From Malaya genurostris (lineage: Eukaryota; Arthropoda; Insecta; Diptera; Culicidae): a DNA stretch of 64,000 nucleotides. The translations under genes and the position numbers were made by a program. Positions 11,691 to 22,740 of the stretch are shown here, piece by piece. Below the pieces are notes generated by a model that ran no database searches, was not told the DNA's origin, and worked only from the letters and a program-made list of their open reading frames with translations. The stretch covers positions 300,253,656-300,317,655 of the forward strand of contig NC_080572.1 in NCBI RefSeq assembly GCF_030247185.1, written 5' to 3'. Each line of letters starts with the position of its first letter. Position 1 is the first letter of the stretch.

Positions 11691-14600
11691 AGGACAGTAC
11701 CGTCAAGTGGTACGTTTTTTGCTGTTCTCCCGTTTCAAATTAAATTTTCTTGAAAACGGTGCAGAATATAGAAAAACCCACCGGACAATATCTTCGAAAT
11801 TTATTAGAGAATACTCTGTGAAATTTTCAGAATGATTCATTGAGTTTAGCGGTCGTGTTGTATTTTTTTCAGACTGAAGAACAGCGGAAAATTGGAACGC
11901 TCGGAAATGCATACCTCTACTTGTTTATCGAATATCTCGGCTTTGAAGGCTTGTATCATAAATCTACCGTGACAAAGTCTAGATTTAGTTTAGATGCGAT
12001 TAGTACATAAAAACATATATGTTATCGCGATAAAAAACGCCAAACACAAAGACATTAAATCTTTGTGAAAGTTGAATATTTTTTCATTGTTCATTGGAAT
12101 CCATGTAATGTCCAACCCATACGATAGATTAATAGGATAAAACTTCTCATCAAAATAATAAAATGCTTGCTGGCAACCCGGTACAGTTTGCTCGTATACG
12201 AGAAAGTACAAGAGAAATACGATGCGCAAAGGGAATTGAGCGAGCCACGTGGTCGATTTAAAACTCAACACGCGACCGTCTATCCTCAAACCTTAATGAC
12301 AGATTTAACATAATTTTAACATAATGAACAAACATACGTTTATCAGTCTGCGAAATATTTCACGTGTTGAAGAAGTATTTCCAGAGATATAAAAATCAAG
12401 GGCTGTCCAGATTTGGTCGCGAACAAGCTTTATTCGTCGAACTGAGTCGAATGATGTACGACACTTGGCTAATTTCTAATTAACACAATTAAGAACAATT
12501 CTAATTTTTGGTTAATCGATACGGTTAGCTAAGACAGTTTTTGCTCAACTCACTAAAAAGTTCTATCTCAAAGCTATAATTATTACGAACAATTTTTTTA
12601 TTTATGAAGCAGAGTAGTTATTAGTTTGTTATCTTTATTGATTATCGATTCTAGTTGAAAAGCTAAATTGCAGTAGCAGTTCAATTCAAACTATTAGGCA
12701 CTAAGGACGTAAATTTCAAACGATTTGGTATGATTTTGGGTTTGTGCGGCGAATTGACAAGATCTCATGTACGCATTCTCTGGTCAGTTGAAACTTGTAA
12801 ACGATAGACTGACAGAGTTTATATAAGCTGAGGTGCCATAAATTAGTTTGCCGTTTCTATTAGTGAAATTTTCTCTTCCCATCAAAAAATCACATTTTCT
12901 CTTCGTAGCCTCCGAAATTAATCCGCAGAATGCTTATCATCGCACCACCAAATAACACAATGATTCTACATTGAAGGTGTTTCATCAACTTCTCCATTAA
13001 TTTCGGCTCCACGATGACCGGATTGCGTATCAGTTCATTACTGAAATTTCCACAGGCCATTAGAGAAGCTCTGCTTCATAAATGGAACATTCGGACTTCC
13101 GATAAACCACTACTCGACAGGGGTTTATTTGCTGGCAAGTTTGAATCCCGGTTAAATCAAATTAGACCGAAATACCCGAGGGTCTTGTATCGGAAGCGGC
13201 TTGAATCCCAAGCACAAAGCTCACATATTTCTCTCTCTCTTTGGATGCGGACTGCAAAATCGGTGATGTTTATTCTTAGCACAACCACAGGACATGGAGC
13301 TGGGCTAGGAAATAATAAATTCATCTGGCAGAAGATTATGAGATCCGGCCGAATACCACCATTATTATTGGAAAGTCGTAAACTAGAGAAGAATTTTTTT
13401 CTGCTCCAAAGAACACGCACCGAGTTTCCGAAAAGCAATTGGGATGTTTCGTAGGGATAAACTTCCGACAATATGCATGTTGTTTGCATTAGTACTTATA
13501 AAAACATTTTTTTTTGCTGAGGATCACCGATGCGGTAGGAGAAATTCTCGGTATCTTTCACCGAAACGAGGAGCAATATTCAACAGCACAATGTGGACTG
13601 TACGGTAGAACTTGAGGGAAAATTTATGAGTTCATGAATAACAGGAGGCTGACCTTCCGGTGCCTCTGCGCCGGAAATGTATTGCACAATCGTATATCGT
13701 ATGTAGGTTCAATGGTCTTTGCTCTTATACACTCACACACTCACACACACAAAAAAAAGATAACAGAAACTTTTCGCCATTTATTAAACTCTAACGTGCT
13801 TTTTGGGGGCAAACTTAGGCATGTGTTAGACACTGCAATTCAGTTTGCTTTTGCGTACGGAAGAGGGCTTTGTCTATTTGCAAAGTGCATAGTTTTATTA
13901 AAAGAAAACATTAACCGGAACTGCAGTTTATATTATTTTGCCAAAGCTAAAATTTCCAATGTGCATAGCAAATTAAGGCATCCTTCTGCAATGCTAGAAA
14001 TGGTTCTTACAACCGGGTTCATTTTTTTAAGGTATTAGTTTTTCGAGATCATAGGTCGTTAGAAGGTGAGATAGCTAAGTGCTCACAAATTCCTATCTCA
14101 TGCCTCCCTGTGTGTCTATGATGACATTTGGTCAATAGAATGGCGTCGACTGTGTGCTTTCGCCTTCTGCGTCAGTAGTAGAATGAGAGGGTGCGAATTG
14201 GTTTGTAAGTAATAAATCCTATGAAATGCATAAATTGTTTTAAATCCTTCAGACGGATTAACTATTTCGGCTTGACTTTCCTGTTGCTAATGTAAATTTG
14301 AACACCTTAACGTAGTTTTAAATTGTCGTAAACTTATTCAGTATTTTTTTACTTGATTTTTCAAAACCATCTGTAAAATTCTTTGCACCATCCATAAATT
14401 ATTTGACGTATAAAGCAAAATACGCCTTATGAGTAACGGTAACTGTTTATATACAAATAATTTTTCGTTTCTTATTATTAGTGTTTTATGTAGAAGCGTA
14501 GGAAAAACATGCATATGTATGCAATATCATGTCCCAAGAGTGTATTTGGCTGATTCCGAAAACTAAATACTTGGATACGATTGGCAAGAAATAGGACATT

Positions 14601-14920
14601 GGATGCAAACTGGAGTTGGTACGATCTTAAAATGTTAACTATTTATACAAAACTAAAGAACATAATCTAAATAGGCGTCGATTGCTTGCCATTTGCCAGG
14701 GGTCGAATATCTTTCTGTAATGTTTGCATCCATTTGATGCCAACATTTCATTTAGGCGGGGCTGGTCGATGGAACGGTGACTTCGGAACACGATTTGCTC
14801 TGTATACGAACTGAGTCGGATTTCGGATTTCGAAAGGAAAACGAATATCAACACTTTTCACTATTGACGATTGTTCGGCACAAAAAATAGACAATTTCAC
14901 ATAATCAAAAGTGTAACATA
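11691..14920. other. AT-rich DNA, no supported gene
   Basis: A 146-codon plus frame from 13014 lacks any recognisable domain and is overlapped by an equally long minus frame, so I do not call it. At 12318-12430 a segment matches 57.58-57.69 kb (words AAACATACGTTTATCAGTCTGCG and GTCGCGAACAAGC) and is probably the end of the ITm element family. At 12437-12467 a short copy of the TCGAACTGAGTCGAATG motif is present. Short (CA)n lies at 13733-13750. Confidence 0.4.
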
Positions 14921-15135
14921 GCAAAGTCAAAAATAATGTAATGACATTCCTTTTGTGGAATTTGGCCTTTCTGTTTCAACAGACTTCGCAGCCGATTCTT
15001 AGTGTACTGAATCATTGCATGGCTTGTACTATGCATCCTACTGACACTAAGCATCCTTCCAGGTCGGGGCTCGAACATACGACAACTGGCTTGTAAAACC
15101 AGCGTCCTATGCATTGAACCGCCAACCCGGGACGT
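14921..15135 (-). mobile_element. tRNA-related SINE with 10-bp TSD
   Basis: Complete minus-strand copy. The tRNA-like head reads GTCCCGGGTTGGCGGTTC, and the box-B-like word GTATGTTCGAGCCCC follows. The 3' body is shared with the copies at 39.0 and 50.0 kb. It is flanked by a direct repeat GTGTAACATA (14911-14920 and 15136-15145), which fits LINE-mediated integration. It may be a Feilai-type SINE, but I cannot confirm the name. Confidence 0.85.
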
Positions 15136-15145
15136 GTGTAACATA

Positions 15146-16960
15146 CAAAAACTAAATTCGTAGTATGTCGAAACGGTTCGTTTACCACGAGTTTGAGCTA
15201 GTTTTATGGTGTTTTTTCATATGTCAAAATTTATCAGTTCTTATTGCTGCAGTTATCAATAGACAAACAGCGAACATTTAGTTTCGCATGGGTTAATGGA
15301 TTTATCATGCGCTCAAATTGCTAGGTGTTTATGAGAAATTATTTTCATCTGTTAATATATTCTTACTCGTTTTATTTTTTCGATTGCGCAGAGTTGAACT
15401 TTTTGGTTAATCATCTTTTGATCATATCAGCGAAGCTTGGAAAGAACCCAGAACAGACAATCATCTTATCCGTGAGTATACAGAGGTTACACTTGAGTGT
15501 GATATTTGAAGTGGTGCTACCTGAGGGATAGGTTTATTTTTTGTCGAATTCACATAATTCATCCGAGTAGGAAATTGCTCACTAGTCCACGAAACCAGCT
15601 CGAAAATCAACGTTAAAAGTATCTTAACATATTTCACTACTCAAAGTAAACTGTGGTGGTGGCCTTATTTGTAGATTATCCCCACTAAAAGTATCAAACA
15701 AACGTTTCAAAGAAGGGAGTTTTTTCTGGGTTTTCTCAACTATCGCTGCAGGTTTCTACGGATCGAAAGTTATCAAATTAATTGATAATCGGGATATCTA
15801 AAAATACGAAACGGTTTCTAAAAACTTTTGAGACGAAGAAAAGTTACCCTCCAACGGCAATCATTACGTCTATCAGCTTTCCCATATTATGGACACAACG
15901 AATTTTCCCGATAACAACCAATTATGAGAATCTAGAAAAAACCCTGATGGGTTGGCAGATTCGATCGGGTCTCATTATAAGCGATTTATGAAGTTCAAAG
16001 TGATAATGATCAAAGGCGATGTGTACGACTCTATAATAATTTTTTTCATCCTAAGTTTTGGCGAAAGGGTTTTATGTTTTTCAAAGCAATAATTCTAAGT
16101 TGGGGTTGATTTTTTTTTTTTCATTTCCCTCTTCCGACGTGTGTGGTATTCGGTACGAAACGGGTAAAATCGAGGCGAGTGGAAAAAACAAAATTTACAG
16201 GGCTATTGTAAAGATGTTCCTAATGCTTCCATCTTTGCCGATGGTAGAAAACCTTCAGCGTCGGTAGAGACTGTTTGGGTCTTCATGAGTCGTTTATCAT
16301 TTGTAGGAAGTGGTCTTTTCCTGGCATCCAAAAGCCATTATGTACCTTTTCCTGAAGAAAAGGAATACACCAACCAACCAACCCCGAACGACTTGCCTTA
16401 GAATATAAACATTATTTATGATATTATTATTGCCATAGTCCTGGTTGGGAGCATGAACTTGACAACGACGGATTCGAAGCGCGAAACCCAGAACATTGAA
16501 AACCACCACAACGGATTTCCGTGGTTTTCAGTATAAATATTAAATTAATTCTGCAAAGCATTAAATCCTATCACTGGATTGGCTAGTGCTACAGATCGGA
16601 AACACAGCTACATCTCCTCCAATTTGCGTAATCGTGTGATACATCAGCGGATGGTAAACCGCAAGTATTACAGTCCATCAAAAATCCGGGTGCAATCGGT
16701 GCCAAAAAAGAAAGCCTACCGGAACCATCAACGGATATAAAAATCTCATCCAAACAGAGGGGACTTGCTATCTCAGTATACCAATAGCAAATAAGCCGAG
16801 TAGTTCACCACAGGCGAGCATCTATTCGAGACTATAGCTACGGCGGCGCCGGCGATATTCCCGGGTTGAAATTGTTGCCGGTTGGTGGTTTGGTCGCAAA
16901 ATATTGCAACCATAGAAGCCAGTTCAGACAGGGGCCATTACTTTGGGTTATGCAACAGTT
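15146..16960. other. AT-rich DNA, no supported gene
   Basis: No domain-bearing frame. From about 16.5 kb the composition becomes less AT-rich and a TATA-like word (GTATAAATATTA) occurs at 16533, upstream of the ORF chain at 17.07 kb. I see no other recognisable structure. Confidence 0.35.
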
Positions 16961-17069
16961 GAGCTGAGCTGAACTGTGCTGTTCGACTACACAAACAGGA
17001 TGCGGTAGTCGAAAGCAGAGGGGAAAAAATCAAATCCGCTGCAATTCGCGAAACCACAGTGATATCTCA

Positions 17070-17426
17070 ATGGACGACCATGATGATCCTGTCGGAGTTG
17101 AAGCGGGTAGCCAAATAACAAACCGTCCGTTGGCCGAAATCGTAAAGTTTAGTTCATTAGATGTGCTTTGGGATATACCGTATAGTGACTGCAGCAACTG
17201 TTCCTATTGGATGGTTGATAGAGATCAAAATTAAATTTATGAACCTGTCTTTGGAGATCAATCACGTTATGCATACAAGTTCTACCTTGCGATGAGAGCT
17301 ATTTGTCTTTTTGTGTGTTCGTTCCTCGTTGGGTGGTACTACCATAAGTATGATTTTCGAGCATTGCCGACTTCGACTCTCAGTACATCACCTTTTATGA
17401 AAATAAAGTGTTTGACATTCAATTAA
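17070..17426 (+). pseudogene. short ORF pair with one in-frame stop and a possible TM segment
   Basis: ATG at 17070 opens a 54-codon frame (MDDHDDPVGVEAGSQITNRP...CSNCSYWMVDRDQN) that stops at TAA 17232. The same frame then stays open for about 63 codons (IYEPVFGDQSRYAYKFYLAM...) to a TAA near 17425. The second half contains a hydrophobic run, AICLFVCSFLVGWYY, that could cross a membrane. The frame is open upstream to 16968. Each half is too short to stand out on its own, but amino-acid composition is protein-like across the stop, so one A-to-T change (AAA to TAA) would explain the break. I do not recognise the family. It could be a decayed host gene, a pseudogene, or chance. Confidence 0.35.
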
Positions 17427-17463
17427 ACACAACTAGTAGTGTAGTAGTGTTGCAATGTAAGCA

Positions 17464-17975
17464 TGCAGCAGTACGATTCGTTGTCGAAAATAGTATCGTG
17501 CATTGTGTCGAAGATGAAAGATGTTAGATACAGGATACAACTAAACGTAGAAGAAGGTGCAGCAAAAGTGCGAGCCATTTTATCGAGCGTTTCTAAGGAC
17601 TATGTTTGAAGAAGCATGTCACCATGTCTACTATGAAAATCAACTCGGCGCAACCTGTCAGCCGATGATAAAAGAAATTATGCAATCAATTCCAATGATC
17701 AATGATTACTCCATTTGTCGAGTTCTTCCTACGGCAAATAAAATCTAAATTTTACTAATAGGTAAAAGGTACCACAACCAAAAATTTGCGCAAGATATTC
17801 AGTTAGCCAGACCAATGTTATATACGACTAATCTCGCGCCAATTCGAACAAATGTTGGCAGTAACCTCTCAGATTTGAATGGCACTTTCTGGACATGTAG
17901 AAATTGTCACAAAAACCCACTCTGCATACTTTGTTTTTCCAAAATTGATCTAGACCAGGGGTTCCCAAAGTGGTC
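17464..17975 (+). pseudogene. broken ORF chain, possibly Tctex-type dynein light chain related
   Basis: ATG at 17464 opens MQQYDSLSKIVSCIVSKMKD... ending ...VRAILSSVSKDYV at a TGA near 17610. A one-base shift continues as FEEACHHVYYENQLGATCQPMIKEIMQSIP...VLPTANKI, which stops at TAA near 17746. The same frame then stays open (ILLIGKRYHNQKFAQDIQLARP...WTCRNCHKNPLC) to about 17975. The pattern of a Tyr-rich helix, a Cys, then an MIKEI helix recalls Tctex1-family light chains, but this is a weak resemblance. It lies just downstream of the ORF pair at 17070 on the same strand. It could be exons of a gene, a pseudogene, or coincidence. Confidence 0.3.
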
Positions 17976-18075
17976 GATATAGACCCCCTGGGGTCGATAT
18001 CCTTTTTGCGGGGGTCGACGTAAATGAAAACTTACTATGGGGGTCAACGAGGTCTAGAAATCGACCCCCTATTGC
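17955..18075. mobile_element. hAT-like terminal sequence (tentative)
   Basis: CAGGGGTTCCCAAAGTGG is a typical hAT-type terminal inverted repeat start. It is followed by several GGGGGTCGA words in both orientations, which could be subterminal binding repeats. I could not find the opposite end within the next few kb, so this may be a solo or truncated end. Confidence 0.4.
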
Positions 18076-18221
18076 GTGATATAAGTTTTTATTTGAAATA
18101 TTCATGCTAAGAAGTTGTGTTTATTTGACCATCCGCAGAAATTGGTAAGTATTTTACATCAATATTAAAAAACCAAGAAATTGAATTTTCAAAGGAATTT
18201 GTTAATGGGGGTCCTACGAAA

Positions 18222-18960
18222 AAGCGTAGTTCTAGTGATTTTCACAATATTAGCCAAATTTTCAAATAAAAATGCTAAACAAGAGCTTATCGAGTCCTAC
18301 ACTGATAAAAATTGGCTCTACAAATTTGAAGTCGATTTACAAAAATAAAACCATTTTTGATTTTGATAAAGTGTTGTCCCAAGATAGGTGATTATGTTAT
18401 TATGGTGATTATTATGAACATTTTTAAGCAAAAGAAAAATTTCTAACGAAAACTATTTCTGGTTCAAACTGATATTTTTATTCGGTATTTTTTATCGAAA
18501 ACTAAATTGAAAGTCATTATCATCCAAGATTTCAACGAAACTCAGTTTAGATATTTTTAAATATAATGGAAAAACTATTACTATAACTTTTGAAATATAA
18601 TGGAAAAACTATAACTAATAAAAAAAAGTGTAGTACTAGTAATTCACAATATTAGTCAAACTCTTGAGTAAAAATAGTGCAAAAAACCCTTATCGATTCC
18701 TACTCTGTTGAAAGTTTACTTGAAAAATTTAAACTCGAATTACAAAAATAAACTCCATTTTTGATTTTGATAAAATTTTGTCCCAAGATAGGTGATTAGG
18801 GAAAGGGAACCGTTGCAAGATGGACACTTTTAAAGAAAAAAAACTATTTCTTGTTCAAAATATTTTTTTTATTCAGTGTTTTTTATCGAAAACTAAACTG
18901 AAAGTCATTATCATCCAAGATTTCAACGAAACTCAGTTTAGATGTTGGAAAAACGTATCA
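18222..18960. repeat. diverged ~400-bp tandem duplication
   Basis: Two head-to-tail units begin near 18222 and 18625. Shared words are TTGTCCCAAGATAGGTGATTA, TTTTTTATCGAAAACTAAA and AAAGTCATTATCATCCAAGA. Sequence just right of the LINE (22.74-22.85 kb) matches the beginning of the unit in reverse orientation, so the LINE sits between inverted copies. Confidence 0.75.
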
Positions 18961-19098
18961 GTGCTTATTTTTTTTTGTAAATCGATTTTAAAGTTTTATT
19001 TTTTTTTATTCAAGAATATAATGTTTAAGGCACACTGCTTAAGCTCTAAGATGCCAAGGGCTTTTACTAATTTTAATTTACGACTAACTTTAAACTAG

Positions 19099-22000
19099 GG
19101 TTGTATCATTGAGTAATGTCATATTTGGGTCGCAATGGTTGACTTTGGCAGATCCAGCCTTCAGCTGGTGATCGGCAGTGGCCGGTGAATTGAATATTTC
19201 ACGAGAGTCTTCCATATGGCGTTGGTGAATGTTCATGTTGGCCGCATTCTTCGGTCCGTGTGGGTCCGCGGGAAACACCCCCAGGTTACGAATACCCGGC
19301 GGGTGGCCCGCATGCTGTTGGTAAGTTTCCGTGGGCGATGATGGTGTTGTTACAGAAGAAAATGAGAAAAAAAAAAAATAGCGAAGTAAATATTGCGGAA
19401 AACGGAGTAAAAAGGGGATATGGGAATGAATTGACTAAAACGACAGAGATCTAATTAGTTGACATCGAGATGGTGAAGAGACGGGGAGGGGGGAAGCGAA
19501 AAGGTTAGTGACAGCACAAAGATCTTGTTAGTTCCGATGAAGATGGTGGACAGATGAGGAATCGGGATAATCGGCGGAAGTTAGTGTCGAACCTGCAGGT
19601 GAAGATTATTCTTAGCCACAGTTGAAACAACGTCGATAAATAGGAGCAACTTTCTAAGCCAGATGTAACAGATTACACTTGTATATTAATGTGTTAGAGA
19701 AACTCGTATATCTGAAGCATATATGAGCTATCCCAACTCGCCAACACATCCCGAACCGGAACTTCAGGCGGTCTACCTCGGGCCCTGAGGGATTCCAGTA
19801 GCTTCGACCTGGCGTCGCGATACTCTACGCACGACCACACGACATGCTCGATGTCCTGATAACCGTCGCCACAGGTGCAGAGCCCGTTCTCCACGATCCC
19901 GATACGCCGGAGATGTGCGTTGAATGTATAGTGATTTGACATGAGCCGTGACATAACGCGAATGAAATCACGACTCACGTTCATCCCCTTGAACCACGGT
20001 TTCGTTGATACCTTAGGAATAATGGAGTGTAGCCATCGTCCCAGTTCGTCATTCGTCCATGAAGTTTGCCAACTTTCAAGAGTTTTCTGACGAGAAATAC
20101 TGAAAAATTCATTGAAGCAGATTGGTCTTTCATAAATATCACCTTCTAATGCGCCCACCTTAGCCAATGAGTCTGCCTTTTCATTTCCCGGAATGGAACA
20201 ATGCGAAGGGACCCAGACTAACGATATTAAATAAGACCGTTCAGATAAAGTACTCAAATGTTCCCGTATTTTCCCCAGGAAATATGGGGGACACTTTCCT
20301 GGCTTCATTGCCCGGAGAGCTTCTATTGAGCTTAGACTGTCCGTGACAATGAAGTAATGGTCTTTGGGCGAGGTTTCAATGATCTCGAGGGTGTACTGAA
20401 TAGCAGCTAATTCTGCGACGTAAACTGAAGCCGGATCACTGAGTTTGTACGAAGCGGTGATGTTTTGATTGAAGATACCGAAGCCTGTGGACTCGTTGAT
20501 GTTTGATCCGTCAGTGTAAAACACCTTTTCACAGTTGACTGTTCTAAATTTATTATAAAAAATATTTGGGGCCACTTGAGGGCGCACGTGATCCGGAATT
20601 CCACGAATCTCTTCTCTCATGGAAGTATCGAAAAACACAGTAGAATCAGAAGTATCCAAGAAATGAGCACGGTTGGAAACAAACGAAGAAGGATTAATAT
20701 TCTGAGCCATGTAATCAAAATACAAGGACATAAAACGGGTTTGATAATTGAGCTCAACTAACCTTTCGAAATTTTCAATCACCAGAGGATTCAAAATGTC
20801 GCATCGAATGAGTAAACGATATGAGAGATCCCAGAACCGGTTTTTCAATGGGAGAACGCCCGCCAGCACTTCGAGGCTCATCGTATGAGTCGATTGCATG
20901 CAACCCAAGGCAATACGCAAACAACGATACTGAATTCTTTCCAGCTTGATGAAATGAGTGTTCGCCGCGGATCGGAAGCAAAAGCATCCGTATTCCATCA
21001 CGGACAATATCGTTGTTTGGTACAGCCTGATCAGGTCTCCTGAATGGGCACCCCACCACGATCCGGTTATTGTACGAAGAAAGTTGATTCTTTGTTGGCA
21101 TTTTCGTTTCATATACCTAATGTGACATCCCCATGTGCCTTTGGAGTCGAACCAGACCCCGAGATATTTAAATGTGAAGACCTGAGCTATGTTTTCACCC
21201 CCTAGTTGAAGCTGTAGTTGTGCTGGTTCTCGCTTCCTTGAAAATACAACCAGCTCAGTTTTCTCCGTAGAGAACTCGATACCCATTTGAAGAGCCCATG
21301 TGGATAAGTTGGCAAGAGTATCTTGTAACGGCCCTTGCAGATCGCCAGCTTTGGGTCCTATAATAGACACAACGCTGTCATCGGCAAGTTGTCTTAGCGT
21401 GCAAGATGTGTTGATACATTTATCGATGTCGTTTACGTAAAAATTGTATAAAAGGGGGCTTAAGCATGAGCCCTGAGGAAGACCCATGTAACTGAATCGT
21501 ATTGTCGACAAATCACCATGCGCGAAATACATATGTTTCTCAGACAATAGATTATGTAAAAAGTTGTTCAAAACTGGCGAAAGACCATGCTGATGCAGCT
21601 TCTCAGATAGGATGTTTATGGAAACTGAGTCAAAAGCCCCCTTGATGTCTAGGAAAACTGACGCCATTTGTTCCTTACGAGCAAATGCCATTTGAATTTC
21701 GGTTGAGAGCAACGCCAAACAATCGTTCGTTCCTTTGCCTCTGCGGAAACCAAATTGTGTATCTGAAAGTAAGCCATTAGTTTCGACCCAATTGTCTAGA
21801 CGGAAGAGAATCATTTTTTCGAACAATTTCCGGATACAGGAAAGCATAGCAATCGGCCGATACGAATTGTGATCGGTGGCTGATTTTCCTGGTTTTTGAA
21901 TGGCGATCACTTTCACTTGTCTCCAGTCATGTGGAACAATGTTGCCCTCATGGAACTTATTGAATAAACTCAACAAGCGCCTTTTGGCGGGGTCAGGCAG

Positions 22001-22738
22001 ATTTTTCAACAAGTTGAATTTTATTCTGTCTAATCCCGGGGCTTTATTGTTACATGACAAGAGTGCAAGTGAGAGCTCTACCATCGAAAACGGTGTTTCG
22101 TTTGTGTTTGGTGTCGCGGCGCGGGTGATCTTCTGTTCCGGTACAGAGTCTGGGCATACTTTTTTAGCGAAATCGAATATCCAGCGGTTGGAATATTCCT
22201 CGCTTTCATTCGTGGTGTTATGATTGCGCATTCGTCGGGCTGTGTTCCAAAGAGTGCTCATAGATGTTTCTTTCGTTAAGCCGTCTATAAACCGACGCCA
22301 GTAACCGCGTTTCTTGGCTCTAATCAAGTTCTTAGTTTTAACGTCTAACGCCGCGTAATTCCGGTAATTATCAGGTGTTCCATTTTTTCTGAATATTTTA
22401 TACGCGGAGGCTCTCTCCGCGTTTAAATTTGTGCACTCTTTGTCCCACCACGGGTTGGGAGGACGGATGTTAGTTTTCGCGCCGGGTACACGTTTCGTCT
22501 GAGCTTGAGTCGCGGTGTCGAGAATCAAGCCAGCCAAAAACGTGTACTCTTCCTCCGGAGGAAGTTGTTGAGTTCTTTCAAGTTTCTCAGATATCGAGGT
22601 CGCATAGCTATTCCAATCAATATTTCGTGTGAGGTCGTACGAAACATTGATTGTCTTCGATGGTTTTGAGCCGCTGGTGATTGATATTACGATCGGTAGG
22701 TGATCGCTACCGTGGGGATCAGGAATGATTTTAAAGTT
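19099..22738 (-). mobile_element. LINE, RT + RNase H (I group), 5'-truncated
   Basis: A non-LTR retrotransposon on the minus strand. Its 5' end is cut inside the endonuclease domain near 22738. The 3' UTR runs from 19693 to about 19099, ending in a word ACTCAATGATACAA on the minus strand. There is no poly-A tail, which suits I-type elements that end in short tandem words. The open coding frame without a single stop suggests a fairly young insertion. It lies between inverted copies of the ~400-bp repeat. Confidence 0.92.
19694..22738 (-). CDS. LINE ORF2: endonuclease tail, reverse transcriptase, RNase H
   Basis: The frame is open from the truncation point to the stop at 19694, so the residues before any start codon are real coding and no native start exists here. 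The first ~20 residues contain GSDHLPIV, the end of an APE-type endonuclease. RT motifs follow in order: NSYRPIAMLS, FLDIKGAFDSV (catalytic Asp), GLPQGSCLSPLLYN, and LADDSVVS, where Leu replaces the usual Tyr of YADD. RNase H shows FYTDGSN, AELAAI, IVTDSLSS and GNEKADSLAK, i.e. the D-E-D-D set. The tail has a Cys/His cluster (LCTCGDGYQDIEHVVWSC). Length from the ATG-like start used by ORF callers is 947 aa. The RNase H excludes Jockey-type. I, Loner, LOA or R1 relatives remain possible. It cannot move alone because the 5' end is missing. Confidence 0.93.
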   Translation of the reverse strand, partial: NFKIIPDPHGSDHLPIVISITSGSKPSKTINVSYDLTRNIDWNSYATSISEKLERTQQLPPEEEYTFLAGLILDTATQAQTKRVPGAKTNIRPPNPWWDKECTNLNAERASAYKIFRKNGTPDNYRNYAALDVKTKNLIRAKKRGYWRRFIDGLTKETSMSTLWNTARRMRNHNTTNESEEYSNRWIFDFAKKVCPDSVPEQKITRAATPNTNETPFSMVELSLALLSCNNKAPGLDRIKFNLLKNLPDPAKRRLLSLFNKFHEGNIVPHDWRQVKVIAIQKPGKSATDHNSYRPIAMLSCIRKLFEKMILFRLDNWVETNGLLSDTQFGFRRGKGTNDCLALLSTEIQMAFARKEQMASVFLDIKGAFDSVSINILSEKLHQHGLSPVLNNFLHNLLSEKHMYFAHGDLSTIRFSYMGLPQGSCLSPLLYNFYVNDIDKCINTSCTLRQLADDSVVSIIGPKAGDLQGPLQDTLANLSTWALQMGIEFSTEKTELVVFSRKREPAQLQLQLGGENIAQVFTFKYLGVWFDSKGTWGCHIRYMKRKCQQRINFLRTITGSWWGAHSGDLIRLYQTTILSVMEYGCFCFRSAANTHFIKLERIQYRCLRIALGCMQSTHTMSLEVLAGVLPLKNRFWDLSYRLLIRCDILNPLVIENFERLVELNYQTRFMSLYFDYMAQNINPSSFVSNRAHFLDTSDSTVFFDTSMREEIRGIPDHVRPQVAPNIFYNKFRTVNCEKVFYTDGSNINESTGFGIFNQNITASYKLSDPASVYVAELAAIQYTLEIIETSPKDHYFIVTDSLSSIEALRAMKPGKCPPYFLGKIREHLSTLSERSYLISLVWVPSHCSIPGNEKADSLAKVGALEGDIYERPICFNEFFSISRQKTLESWQTSWTNDELGRWLHSIIPKVSTKPWFKGMNVSRDFIRVMSRLMSNHYTFNAHLRRIGIVENGLCTCGDGYQDIEHVVWSCVEYRDARSKLLESLRARGRPPEVPVRDVLASWDSSYMLQIYEFL

Positions 22739-22740
22739 TT

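Noticed and set aside
13014..13454. 146-codon plus ORF beginning MTGLRISSLLKFPQ
   Set aside because: No domain, no support from composition, and an equally long minus frame covers the same DNA.
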